Assembly (NCBI GenBank): GCA_964425695.1
Contig: CAYRNF010000012.1
Coordinates: 1 to 64,000 of the forward strand
Length of the DNA: 64,000 nucleotides
Direction of reading: 5' to 3'
Source: JAKPBU01 sp964425695
GTDB lineage: Bacteria > Pseudomonadota > Gammaproteobacteria > Xanthomonadales > Xanthomonadaceae
Translations under genes and position numbers: made by a program
Part shown: one piece after another, positions 1-7,992 of the stretch
How positions within the stretch are numbered: the stretch's first letter is position 1
Layout of the letters: every line of letters starts with the position of its first letter
The notes under the pieces: generated by a model
Seen by the model: the letters and a program-made list of their open reading frames with translations, nothing else
What the model was told of the DNA's origin: nothing
The model's database searches: none

Positions 1-506
1 CCGAACTGCTGGCCGACCCCAAGGAGCGCGCCGAGCACCTGATGCTGATCGACCTGGGGCGCAACGACGCCGGCCGCGTCAGCGAACCGGGCACCGTGCA
101 GGTGGGCGAGCGCTTCGTGATCGAACGCTACAGCCACGTGATGCATATCGTCAGCGAAGTCACCGGCACGCTGAAGGCGGGCATGAGCTACGCCGACGTG
201 CTGCGCGCCACGTTCCCGGCAGGCACCGTCAGCGGCGCGCCGAAGGTGCGCGCGCTGGAGGTGATCCGCGAGCTCGAACCGGTCAAGCGCAACGTGTACT
301 CCGGCGCGGTGGGCTACATCGGCTGGCACGGCGATGCCGACACCGCCATCGCCATCCGCACCGCGGTGATCCAGGACGGCCGCCTGCACGTGCAGGCCGG
401 CGCCGGCATCGTCTACGACTCCGACCCGCAGAAGGAGTGGGAGGAGACCATGAACAAGGGGCGCGCGCTGTTCCGCGCGGTGGCCGAGGCGGCGAGGGGC
501 TTGTAA
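1..506 (+). CDS. trpE: Anthranilate synthase component I, 3' end (partial)
   Basis: This is the C-terminal part of TrpE, which with TrpG makes anthranilate from chorismate and glutamine in the first step of tryptophan synthesis. The reading frame is open from the window edge (codons from base 3) to a TAA stop at 504-506, leaving about 167 residues. Chorismate-binding family landmarks are visible: the LIDLGRNDAGRVS segment, the FPAGTVSGAPK motif and a late GAGIVYDSDPQKEWEET segment. The N-terminal regulatory half lies outside the window. It is followed after 43 bases by a secreted protease gene, not directly by trpG. Confidence 0.95.
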   Translation, partial: ELLADPKERAEHLMLIDLGRNDAGRVSEPGTVQVGERFVIERYSHVMHIVSEVTGTLKAGMSYADVLRATFPAGTVSGAPKVRALEVIRELEPVKRNVYSGAVGYIGWHGDADTAIAIRTAVIQDGRLHVQAGAGIVYDSDPQKEWEETMNKGRALFRAVAEAARGL

Positions 507-549
507 AGTCGCCGCGCAACCGCCGGCGGGCCGGCGAGAGGGGAAATAC

Positions 550-2073
550 ATGACTGGTTTGCGGACACTGATGCGCGCGTTGCTGGCGCTTGCCCTGCTG
601 AGCGGCATGCCGCAGGCGCGCGCCACGGACCTCACCGGCTGGCTGGAGCTGCGCTGGGGCGACGCGGCGCCCGGCGCACTGCGCCGCGGTGAGCGGTTCA
701 CCGCAACGCTGGTCACCGACGGCGGCCAGCGGTTGCCCCTGGATCCGGCGCAGGCGCGCAAGGCGGCCGGCGACCTGTACGCATTGGCGAACAAGCGGGT
801 CTCGGCCTCGTTGTCGGCCGGCACGGGCACCGACCTGTACCGGATCGACACGCTGCAGCCGGACCTGCGCGCCAAGGATGCGGGACTGGATGCGGTGCTC
901 GGTACCACGGTGTGGGCCACCATCGCGTGCAAGTTCGCCGACGACGCCACCGAGCAGAAGCCGGTGTCGTTCTTCCAGTCGCAGTACGCCAATATGCCCG
1001 GCCTTCTCGACCACTACTGGCGCGAGGTGTCGTACGACAAGATCGACCTGACAGGAAGCGCGGCCTACGGCTGGTTCACGCTGCCGCATCCGCGCAGCCG
1101 TTACGTCACCACGGTCAACGGTACGCAGCGCGCCGATCTCAACGCGCTGTTCGACGACTGCACCACGGCCGCCAATCCCCAGGTCAACTTCGCCGCCAAC
1201 GGCGGGTTGCAGGGCATCAACATGATGTTCAACGGCGACCTGGACGGGTTCGCCTGGGGCGGCGGCCGCTGCGCCACGCTCGACGGCGTCAACAAGTGCT
1301 GGAGCACCACCTGGAACCCGCCGTGGGCGTTCAACAACCTGGCGCCGCTGGCGCACGAGATGGGGCATGGCTACGGGTTGCCACACGCCAACAACTCCGA
1401 TGGCGACGCTGATCCGTACGACAATCCCTGGGACGTCATGAGCGATGCCTGGCGCAACGCCACCAGCAGCCAGACCTACGGCACCCTTCCCAAGCACATC
1501 ACCGCCTACCACCGCGACCGCATGGGGTGGATCGACGCCGCGCGCAAACTGACCCTGGCGCCGGACCGCGGCGCGTACGACGTGCGGCTGGATCGGGCCA
1601 GCATGCGCGGCTCCGGCAACGTTCAGATGATCGTGGTGCAGGTGCCGGGTACCGCGACACGCTACTACACGATCGAGGCGCGCCGCCGCATCGGCAACTA
1701 CGATGCCAACCTGGCGGGCGACGCGGTGATCATCCACCAGGTCGACAGTCGCTCGACGCCGGCCTGGAGCATGGACTCCGACACGCCGCCGGCCGACCGC
1801 GCCAACAACGAGGGGTCCATGTTCAAGCCGGGCGAGACCTGGACCGCGCCAGGCGGCGCGTTCCGTGTCCTGGTGCGCGCCGCGACCGCCGATGGGTTCG
1901 TGGTCTCCGTCTGCCGTTCCGGCAAGGCCGCGCTCGCCCTGTGCGCGGCACCCGTCGCGCCGGGCAATCCGTTCAAGATCCGGCGACATGCATTGCCGAC
2001 GGCGTTGCAGGGTACGACTTCCTTGCGTGGCGACCGGCGCCGGATGCCAGTCGCCGCACCGGTGCAGCGATGA
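550..2073 (+). CDS. Secreted metzincin-like zinc metalloprotease
   Basis: A predicted exported protease of 507 residues. Residues 1-25 form a Sec signal peptide (basic start, Leu/Ala-rich core, ending near QARA). The zinc site is HEMGHGYGLPH at residues 269-279, a perfect HExxHxxGxxH pattern, followed by a Met-turn candidate at Met297 (WDVMSD); both are metzincin hallmarks. The exact MEROPS family is not clear to me, and M6-like or an unassigned family both seem possible. The start is an ATG preceded by a purine-rich GAGAGGGGAAA. It lies between trpE and trpG in the same direction, 43 and 31 bases from its neighbours, so it is probably co-transcribed, although no role in tryptophan synthesis is apparent. 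Confidence 0.85.
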   Translation: MTGLRTLMRALLALALLSGMPQARATDLTGWLELRWGDAAPGALRRGERFTATLVTDGGQRLPLDPAQARKAAGDLYALANKRVSASLSAGTGTDLYRIDTLQPDLRAKDAGLDAVLGTTVWATIACKFADDATEQKPVSFFQSQYANMPGLLDHYWREVSYDKIDLTGSAAYGWFTLPHPRSRYVTTVNGTQRADLNALFDDCTTAANPQVNFAANGGLQGINMMFNGDLDGFAWGGGRCATLDGVNKCWSTTWNPPWAFNNLAPLAHEMGHGYGLPHANNSDGDADPYDNPWDVMSDAWRNATSSQTYGTLPKHITAYHRDRMGWIDAARKLTLAPDRGAYDVRLDRASMRGSGNVQMIVVQVPGTATRYYTIEARRRIGNYDANLAGDAVIIHQVDSRSTPAWSMDSDTPPADRANNEGSMFKPGETWTAPGGAFRVLVRAATADGFVVSVCRSGKAALALCAAPVAPGNPFKIRRHALPTALQGTTSLRGDRRRMPVAAPVQR

Positions 2074-2104
2074 TTCGCCAGCCCTGCCGCGGAGCGCAGC
2101 GTCG

Positions 2105-2689
2105 ATGCTGTTGATGATCGACAACTACGACAGCTTCACCTTCAACCTCGTGCAGTACCTGCAGGCACTGGGGGCGGAGGTGCAGGTGGTGCGCAACGAC
2201 GCGCTTTCGGTCGACGCGATCGAGGCGCTGGCGCCGGAGCGCATCGTGATCTCGCCCGGGCCGTGCACGCCGAACGAGGCGGGCGTTTCGGTGGAGGTGA
2301 TCGAGCGGCTGGGCGCGCGCGTGCCGATCCTGGGGGTGTGCCTGGGGCACCAGAGCATCGGCCAGGCCTACGGCGGAGACGTGGTGCGCGCCGGGCGGAT
2401 CATGCATGGCAAGACCTCGCGGATCCGGCACCGCGGGCAGGGCGTCTTCGCGGGCCTGCCGGACGGCTACGAGGCCACCCGCTACCACTCGCTGGTGGTG
2501 GACCGCGGCACGCTGCCCGAATGCCTCGACGTGACCGCGTGGACCGAGCACGCGGACGGAAGCATCGAGGAGATCATGGGGCTGCGGCACCGCGAGCACC
2601 CCGTGCAGGGCGTGCAGTTCCATCCGGAGTCGATCCTGACCGAGCACGGGCATGCCCTGCTGAAGAATTTCCTGGACGGGCCGGCGTGA
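2105..2689 (+). CDS. trpG: Anthranilate synthase component II (glutamine amidotransferase)
   Basis: Class I glutamine amidotransferase of 194 residues that releases ammonia from glutamine for TrpE. The N-terminal IDNYDSFTFNL signature, the nucleophile Cys79 in GVCLGHQ and the late His/Glu pair in FHPES are all present. I chose the ATG at 2105; a second in-frame ATG at 2114 is also possible. The reading frame stays open well upstream, but family length supports this start. It is separated from trpD by a repeat-rich spacer of about 200 bases. In some bacteria the same subunit also serves p-aminobenzoate synthesis, which cannot be judged here. Confidence 0.95.
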   Translation: MLLMIDNYDSFTFNLVQYLQALGAEVQVVRNDALSVDAIEALAPERIVISPGPCTPNEAGVSVEVIERLGARVPILGVCLGHQSIGQAYGGDVVRAGRIMHGKTSRIRHRGQGVFAGLPDGYEATRYHSLVVDRGTLPECLDVTAWTEHADGSIEEIMGLRHREHPVQGVQFHPESILTEHGHALLKNFLDGPA

Positions 2690-2698
2690 CCTGCCTGT

Positions 2699-2810
2699 CC
2701 TCCCCCTTCGCAGAAGGGGGAGGAAGGGGATTTGCGTTTGATCCTGGCGGCAAGCGCAAAGTCAACGGCGAATCTCCTTCATCCCACTTTTTCAAAGGGG
2801 GGAGGCAAGA
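2699..2810. repeat. Inverted pair of REP-like palindromic repeats
   Basis: The trpG-trpD spacer begins with a perfect 11-bp hairpin: arms 2699-2709 and 2713-2723, loop GCA. The sequence after its right arm (GGGGGAGGAAGGGGATTTGC) returns in inverted, slightly diverged form at about 2780-2805, next to a second poly-T/poly-G hairpin. Two facing copies of one short element resemble a BIME-type composite of REP sequences. Such elements are common between genes in Xanthomonadaceae. They could attenuate or protect the trp transcript, but this is inference. Confidence 0.6.
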
Positions 2811-2819
2811 GCGGTCTTT

Positions 2820-2847
2820 CACGAGTCACGAATAACGAGTCCCGAGC
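2820..2847. repeat. Tandem heptamer repeat (CACGAGT-like, 4 units)
   Basis: Four adjacent 7-base units, consensus CACGAGT or CACGAAT, occupy 2820-2826, 2827-2833, 2834-2840 and 2841-2847. Two more related units (CCCCGAA, TTCCGAG) lie at about 2874-2887, just before trpD. A related heptamer run occurs inside the mlaF-like gene near 56344-56372. Confidence 0.5.
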
Positions 2848-2897
2848 CCAAGTCAACAGCAGTAGGCTGGCCACCCCGAATTCCGAGCCCTTCGCAC

Positions 2898-3920
2898 ATG
2901 GCTTTCACCCCGCAACAAGCCCTGCAACGCACCATCGAGCATCGCGAGATCTTCCGCGACGAGATGGTGGAGCTGATGCGCCAGGTCATGCGCGGCGAGG
3001 TGTCGCCGGCGATGACCGCGGCGATCCTGGCGGGGCTGCGGGTCAAGAAGGAGACGGTGGACGAGATCGCCGGTGCGGCGCAGGTGCTGCGCGAGTTCGC
3101 GCTGCCGGTGGAGGTGGCCGACCGTGAGCACCTGGTGGACATCGTGGGCACCGGCGGCGACGGTGCGCACACCTTCAACATCTCCACCTGTTCGATGTTC
3201 GTCGCCGCAGCGGCGGGCGCCAAGGTGGCCAAGCACGGCAACCGCAGCGTCTCGTCGAAGTCCGGCAGCGCCGACGTGCTGGAGGCGCTGGGCGCGGACA
3301 TCGAGCTGTCGCCGGAGCGCGTGGCGCGCTGTCTCGCCGCGTGCGGAATCGGCTTCATGTTCGCCCCCATGCACCACCCTGCGATGAAGGTGGTGGCCCC
3401 GGTGCGCCGCGAAATGGGCGTGCGCACCATGTTCAACATCCTGGGGCCGCTGACCAATCCCGCAGGCGCGCCCAACATCCTGATGGGCGTGTTCCACCCC
3501 GATCTGGTCGGCATCCAGGTGCGCGTGCTGCAGGAACTCGGCGCGCAGCGCGCGCTGGTGGTGTGGGGCCGCGACGGCATGGACGAGATCTCGCTGGGCG
3601 CCGCCACGCTGGTGGGCGAACTGCGCAACGGGCGCGTCACCGAGTACGAGATCCATCCCGAGGACTTCGGCATCGCCATGGCCGCCAGCCGCAACCTGCA
3701 GGTGGCGGACGCGGCGCAATCCAAGGCGATGCTGCTGGAGGTGCTCGATGGGCGCCCCGGTCTTGCACGCGACATCGTGGCGCTCAACGCCGGCGCGGCG
3801 CTTTATGTGGCGGGCGTCGCGGAATCGATCGACACCGGGGTGGACCTTGCCCGCGAAACCATCGCAAGCGGCGCTGCGCGTGCCAAGCTGGAGGCCTTCG
3901 TCACTGCCACGCGCGCCTAG
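2898..3920 (+). CDS. trpD: Anthranilate phosphoribosyltransferase
   Basis: Transfers the phosphoribosyl group of PRPP to anthranilate, the second step of tryptophan synthesis. The 340-residue length matches the family. The PRPP-binding GTGGD loop is at residues 84-88, followed by FNIST, and the KHGNRSVSSKSGSADVLEA segment starts at residue 112. A glycosyltransferase family 3 fold with an N-terminal helical domain is expected. The ATG at 2898 follows the repeat-rich spacer. Downstream, the usual partner trpC is about 5.9 kb away because cyanophycin genes intervene. Confidence 0.96.
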   Translation: MAFTPQQALQRTIEHREIFRDEMVELMRQVMRGEVSPAMTAAILAGLRVKKETVDEIAGAAQVLREFALPVEVADREHLVDIVGTGGDGAHTFNISTCSMFVAAAAGAKVAKHGNRSVSSKSGSADVLEALGADIELSPERVARCLAACGIGFMFAPMHHPAMKVVAPVRREMGVRTMFNILGPLTNPAGAPNILMGVFHPDLVGIQVRVLQELGAQRALVVWGRDGMDEISLGAATLVGELRNGRVTEYEIHPEDFGIAMAASRNLQVADAAQSKAMLLEVLDGRPGLARDIVALNAGAALYVAGVAESIDTGVDLARETIASGAARAKLEAFVTATRA

Positions 3921-3935
3921 GGGGACGCGCATGTC

Positions 3936-4268
3936 ATGAGAGAACGCTTTGCACGGACGCCCAGGCCGCCGTATTACGCCGCCATCTTCACTTCGCAACG
4001 CAGGAACACCGACGAGGAAGGCTATCGCCTGGCCACCCGGCGGATGATGGAACTCGCCGGAGAGGTGCCCGGCTACCTGGGCGCCGAAACGGTGCGCGAA
4101 GCCGACGGCTTCGGCCTGACCATCAGCTACTGGGACAGCGAGCAGGCGATCCTGGAGTGGAAATCCCAGGCCGAGCACGCCGAGATCCGCGAGCGCGGAC
4201 GCTGGCTGTGGTACGAGCACTTCGAGGTCCGCATCGCGCGCGTGGAGCGCGCCTACGGCGGGCGCTGA
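3936..4268 (+). CDS. Antibiotic biosynthesis monooxygenase (ABM) domain protein
   Basis: A small 110-residue protein of the dimeric alpha+beta barrel ABM/heme-degrading fold. The YYAAIFTSQR start, the GYLGAETVREADGFGLTISYW centre and the WLWYEHFEVRIARVER end are typical of the family, whose members range from quinol monooxygenases to proteins of unknown role. It begins 15 bases after the trpD stop. A reported function cannot be assigned. It is the first of four genes that separate trpD from trpC, and might belong with the cyanophycin genes or simply hitch-hike. Confidence 0.8.
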   Translation: MRERFARTPRPPYYAAIFTSQRRNTDEEGYRLATRRMMELAGEVPGYLGAETVREADGFGLTISYWDSEQAILEWKSQAEHAEIRERGRWLWYEHFEVRIARVERAYGGR

Positions 4269-4339
4269 GCGTCCGCCGCGGCGCGGCGCCGTGCTAACGT
4301 CCCCGCCTTCGATTCGAGGGCGTGGGAGACGTACGCAGC

Positions 4340-5182
4340 ATGTGTCCGAGCAGGGTCGCCGAAGGCGGGGAGCGGGGCTGGATCGTTCCGATCGGGGGCG
4401 CGGAGGACAAGGAGAGCCGGCGGCGGATCCTGAAGCGTTTCGTGCAGCTGTGCGGCGGCCGCGCGGCGCGCATCGTCATCGTTCCCACGGCGAGCCGGCT
4501 GGCGGATACCGGCGCGCGCTACGAGGAGCTGTTCGACAGGCTGGAAGCCGGGCACGCGGTGTCCATCGACTTCCAGACCCGCGAAGACGGCGAGCGCGAG
4601 GACTACCTGCGCGAGATCAAACAGGCCAGCGGCGTGTTCTTCACCGGTGGCAACCAGCTGCGCATCTCCACGATCGTGGGCGGCACCTCGGCGGCCAAGC
4701 TGATCCGTGCCCGCAACGCCAATGGCATGCACGTGGCCGGCACCAGCGCCGGCGCCAGCATCCTGAGCGAGCACATGATCGCCTTCGGCAAGGAAGGCAG
4801 TTCGCCGCGCGCAGGCAGCGTGCGCCTGGCGCCGGGGCTGGGCCTCACCAACCGCTTCATCATCGACCAGCACTTCCGCCAGCGCGACCGCCTGGGCCGC
4901 CTGACCGCGGCGCTGGCGTTCAATCCGTTCGCCATCGGCATCGGGCTGGACGAGGACACCGCCGCCTTCATCGGGCCGGACAACACCATGGAAGTGGAGG
5001 GCAGCGGTGCCATCACCGTGGTCGATGCCAGCGGGTTGCAGTTCTCCTCCATGGCCGAAGTACGCCAGACCGAGGCGATCTGCCTGATCGGGCTGACCGT
5101 TCACGTGCTCACCGCGGGCGCCACCTTCAACCTGCACACCCGCCAGGCGTCGCCCGGCACGCTGCTGGCCCACAAATCCTGA
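4340..5182 (+). CDS. cphB: Cyanophycinase
   Basis: Serine hydrolase of the S51 peptidase family that breaks cyanophycin (multi-L-arginyl-poly-aspartate) into beta-Asp-Arg dipeptides in the cytoplasm. The sequence shows the IGGAEDK start, the VPTAS strand, FFTGGNQLRI, and the nucleophile elbow AGTSAGASIL with the catalytic serine, then DQHFRQRDRLGRL. I chose the ATG at 4340 (280 residues); a GTG at 4322 would add six residues. No signal peptide is seen, so it is the intracellular type. It lies 13 bases before cphA, forming a synthesis-degradation pair. Confidence 0.93.
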   Translation: MCPSRVAEGGERGWIVPIGGAEDKESRRRILKRFVQLCGGRAARIVIVPTASRLADTGARYEELFDRLEAGHAVSIDFQTREDGEREDYLREIKQASGVFFTGGNQLRISTIVGGTSAAKLIRARNANGMHVAGTSAGASILSEHMIAFGKEGSSPRAGSVRLAPGLGLTNRFIIDQHFRQRDRLGRLTAALAFNPFAIGIGLDEDTAAFIGPDNTMEVEGSGAITVVDASGLQFSSMAEVRQTEAICLIGLTVHVLTAGATFNLHTRQASPGTLLAHKS

Positions 5183-5195
5183 GCGCGGAGACCCG

Positions 5196-7985
5196 ATGCG
5201 CATCCTCAACCGCAACGTCTACGTCGGGCCGTCGCAGTACGCGCACTTCCCCGTCATCCGCCTGGAACTCGACCTGGGCGAGCTGGAGCAGTGGCCCACG
5301 GCGCGCCTGGGCAAGGACTTCATCGACGGCCTGGTCGCCGCGTTGCCGGGCCTGGCGGAGCACGGCTGCTCGTATCGCGAGCCGGGCGGCTTCATCCGGC
5401 GCATGCGCGAAGGCGAGGGCACGTGGCTGGGGCACGTGATGGAGCACCTGGCGATCGAGCTGCAGAACGTCGCCGGCGAGGATGTCACCTTCGGCAAGAC
5501 CCGCAGCATCTCGCGCGACCGGCCGGGCGTGTATTCGGTGGTGTACGAGTATGTCAACAAGGAAGAAGGCATCGCCGCGGGCGAACTGGCGATCAAGCTG
5601 ATCCAGTCGCTGCTGCCGCCGGAACTGCGCGACGGCGGACCCGGCTCGGACTGGAACTGGGAAGAGGCGCGCGACGACTTCATCCGCTATGCGCAAAAGC
5701 GCGCGCTGGGGCCTTCGACCGCGTCGCTGGTGCGCGCGGCAGAGGAGCGCGGGATCCCGTGGTTCCGGCTCAACCAGCGGTCGCTGGTGCAGTTCGGCCA
5801 CGGCAAGTACCAGCAGCGGATCCAGGCCACGGTCACCGGGCGCACATCGCACATCGCGGTGGAACTGGCCAGCGACAAGGAGGAAACCAACAAGATCCTC
5901 GCCTCGCTGGGCCTGCCCGTTCCCCGCCAGCAGCTGGTCACCTCGCAGACCGACGCGCTCAAGGCCGCGCAGAAGCTCGGCGGGCCGGTGGTGCTCAAGC
6001 CGTACAACGGCAACCACGGGCGCGGCATCACCATCAACATCCGCGGCGACGACGAGATCCGCGAGGCGTTCCAGGCGGCGCAGGCGCACTCCAACTCGGT
6101 CATCGTCGAAACCTTCCAGGAAGGCGACGACCACCGGCTGCTGGTGGTCAACGGCGAACTGGTCGCCGCGACCCGGCGCACGCCGGGCCACGTGGTCGGC
6201 GACGGGAAGTCCACCATCGCCGAGCTGGTGGATGCCGTGAACGCGGATCCGCGCCGCGGCGTGGGCCACGAGAAAGTGCTGACGCGGCTGGAGCTCAACC
6301 GCGAGGCGGCGCTGATGATGGAACGCGCCGGCTTCAGCGAAGCCAGCGTGCCGGCCGAAGGCGAGCGCGTGTACCTGCGCTCCACCGCCAACCTGTCCAC
6401 CGGCGGCACCGCCACCGACGTCACCGACATCATCCACCCGGACAACCGCGACATGGCGGTGCGCGCGGTGCGCGCGATCGGGCTGGACGTGGGCGGCGTG
6501 GACTTCATCACGCCGAACATCGCCGAGAGCTACAAGGACATCGGCGGCGCGATCTGCGAGGTCAACGCCGCGCCCGGCTTCCGCATGCACGTGGCGCCCA
6601 GCGAAGGCACGCCGCGCGACGCCGCCGGCCCGGTGATCGACATGCTGTTCCCCACCGGCAGCCCGTCGCGGGTGCCGATCGCCGCGGTCACCGGCACCAA
6701 CGGCAAGACCACCACCGCGCGCATGCTGGCGCACATCGCCAAGATGGCCGGCTACACGCCGGGGCTTACCACCACCGACGGCGTCTACATCGACGGCCAG
6801 CGCACCGTGGCCGGCGACATGACCGGCCCGGTGTCGGCGCGCATGGTGCTCAGCGATCCGCACATCGACATGGCCGTGCTGGAAACCGCGCGCGGCGGGC
6901 TGGTGCGCGCCGGCATGGGCGTGCCGGAAGTGGACGTGGGCGCGGTGATCAACGTGCAGTCCGACCACCTGGGCCTGAAGGGCGTGGACACGCTGGAGCA
7001 GCTGGCCGAGATCAAGCGGATTGTGGTGGAGATCGCGCGCGAGTGCGCGGTGCTCAACGCCGACGACGAGAACGTGCTGAAGATGTCCGGCTACACCGAC
7101 GCCAAGGTGCTCTGCTACGTCACCACCAACCCGTCGCATGCGCTGGTGCGCGAACACATCCGCGCCGGCGGCCGCGCCTGCGCGCTGGAAGCCGGCGTCA
7201 ACGGGCAGATGATCACGCTGTACGACAAGGGCAGCCATATCCCGCTGCTGTGGACGCACCTGATCCCGGCGACGATGGAAGGCCGGGCGACCCACAACGT
7301 GCAGAACGCCATGGTCGCCGCCGCAATGGCATTCTCGCTGGGCATCAAGCTCGACGCGATCCGCCAGGGGCTGCGCACGTTCGACACGAGCTTCTTCCAG
7401 GCGCCGGGCCGGATGAACGTGTTCAACGAACTGCCGTTCAAGGTGATCATGGACTACGGCCACAACGCGCACGCCGTGGGCATGGTGGCCGAGGTCGCGC
7501 AGCGGCTGGAGGCGGTGCGGCGCATCGTGGTGCTGTCCGGCCCCGGCGACCGCCGCGACGAGGACCTGCGCGCGATCGCCGACGCCGTGGCGGGACGGTT
7601 CGACCACTACATCGTGCGCCGCGACGACGGCCTGCGCGGCCGCGACGGCGACGAGGTGCCGCGGATCCTGGCGCACGCCCTGCGCGACAAGGGCATCGGC
7701 GAAGCCGCGATCAGCATCATTCCGGACGAGCAGCAGGCCACCGATGCGGCCCTGCGCATGGCGCAGCCCGGCGACCTGGTGCTGGTGTTCGCCGATGCGC
7801 TGACCCGCACCTGGAAACAGATCACCAAGTTCCGGCCCGACGGCAGCACCCCCGTGCCCGCCCCCGCACCCGTGCAGGCGCCGGCCGAGCCGGCACAGAC
7901 CGCCGACGAGGCCGCGGTGGCCGCGATGCGCGGCGTGGTGCGCGACGAGCGCGGACTGCGTTTCGAACGCGAGAGCGACGACTGA
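5196..7985 (+). CDS. cphA: Cyanophycin synthetase
   Basis: Builds cyanophycin without a ribosome by adding aspartate to the backbone and arginine to the side chains, one ATP each. The 929 residues fit CphA1: an N-terminal domain (about 1-160), an ATP-grasp domain (about 210-480, with VVLKPYNGNHGRGI and the EVNAAPGFRMH segment), and a Mur-ligase-like domain from about 490 with the P-loop GTNGKT at 500-505 and a late DYGHNAHA motif. The last 60 residues are Pro/Ala-rich and likely flexible. It starts 13 bases after cphB and ends 7 bases before the paralogue. Confidence 0.95.
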   Translation: MRILNRNVYVGPSQYAHFPVIRLELDLGELEQWPTARLGKDFIDGLVAALPGLAEHGCSYREPGGFIRRMREGEGTWLGHVMEHLAIELQNVAGEDVTFGKTRSISRDRPGVYSVVYEYVNKEEGIAAGELAIKLIQSLLPPELRDGGPGSDWNWEEARDDFIRYAQKRALGPSTASLVRAAEERGIPWFRLNQRSLVQFGHGKYQQRIQATVTGRTSHIAVELASDKEETNKILASLGLPVPRQQLVTSQTDALKAAQKLGGPVVLKPYNGNHGRGITINIRGDDEIREAFQAAQAHSNSVIVETFQEGDDHRLLVVNGELVAATRRTPGHVVGDGKSTIAELVDAVNADPRRGVGHEKVLTRLELNREAALMMERAGFSEASVPAEGERVYLRSTANLSTGGTATDVTDIIHPDNRDMAVRAVRAIGLDVGGVDFITPNIAESYKDIGGAICEVNAAPGFRMHVAPSEGTPRDAAGPVIDMLFPTGSPSRVPIAAVTGTNGKTTTARMLAHIAKMAGYTPGLTTTDGVYIDGQRTVAGDMTGPVSARMVLSDPHIDMAVLETARGGLVRAGMGVPEVDVGAVINVQSDHLGLKGVDTLEQLAEIKRIVVEIARECAVLNADDENVLKMSGYTDAKVLCYVTTNPSHALVREHIRAGGRACALEAGVNGQMITLYDKGSHIPLLWTHLIPATMEGRATHNVQNAMVAAAMAFSLGIKLDAIRQGLRTFDTSFFQAPGRMNVFNELPFKVIMDYGHNAHAVGMVAEVAQRLEAVRRIVVLSGPGDRRDEDLRAIADAVAGRFDHYIVRRDDGLRGRDGDEVPRILAHALRDKGIGEAAISIIPDEQQATDAALRMAQPGDLVLVFADALTRTWKQITKFRPDGSTPVPAPAPVQAPAEPAQTADEAAVAAMRGVVRDERGLRFERESDD

Positions 7986-7992
7986 CCCGCCC

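Noticed and set aside
283..2124. Long antisense open frame (613 codons) across trpE and the protease gene
   Set aside because: Very high GC content leaves few stops; the frame has no recognisable motifs and is covered by well-supported genes on the other strand.
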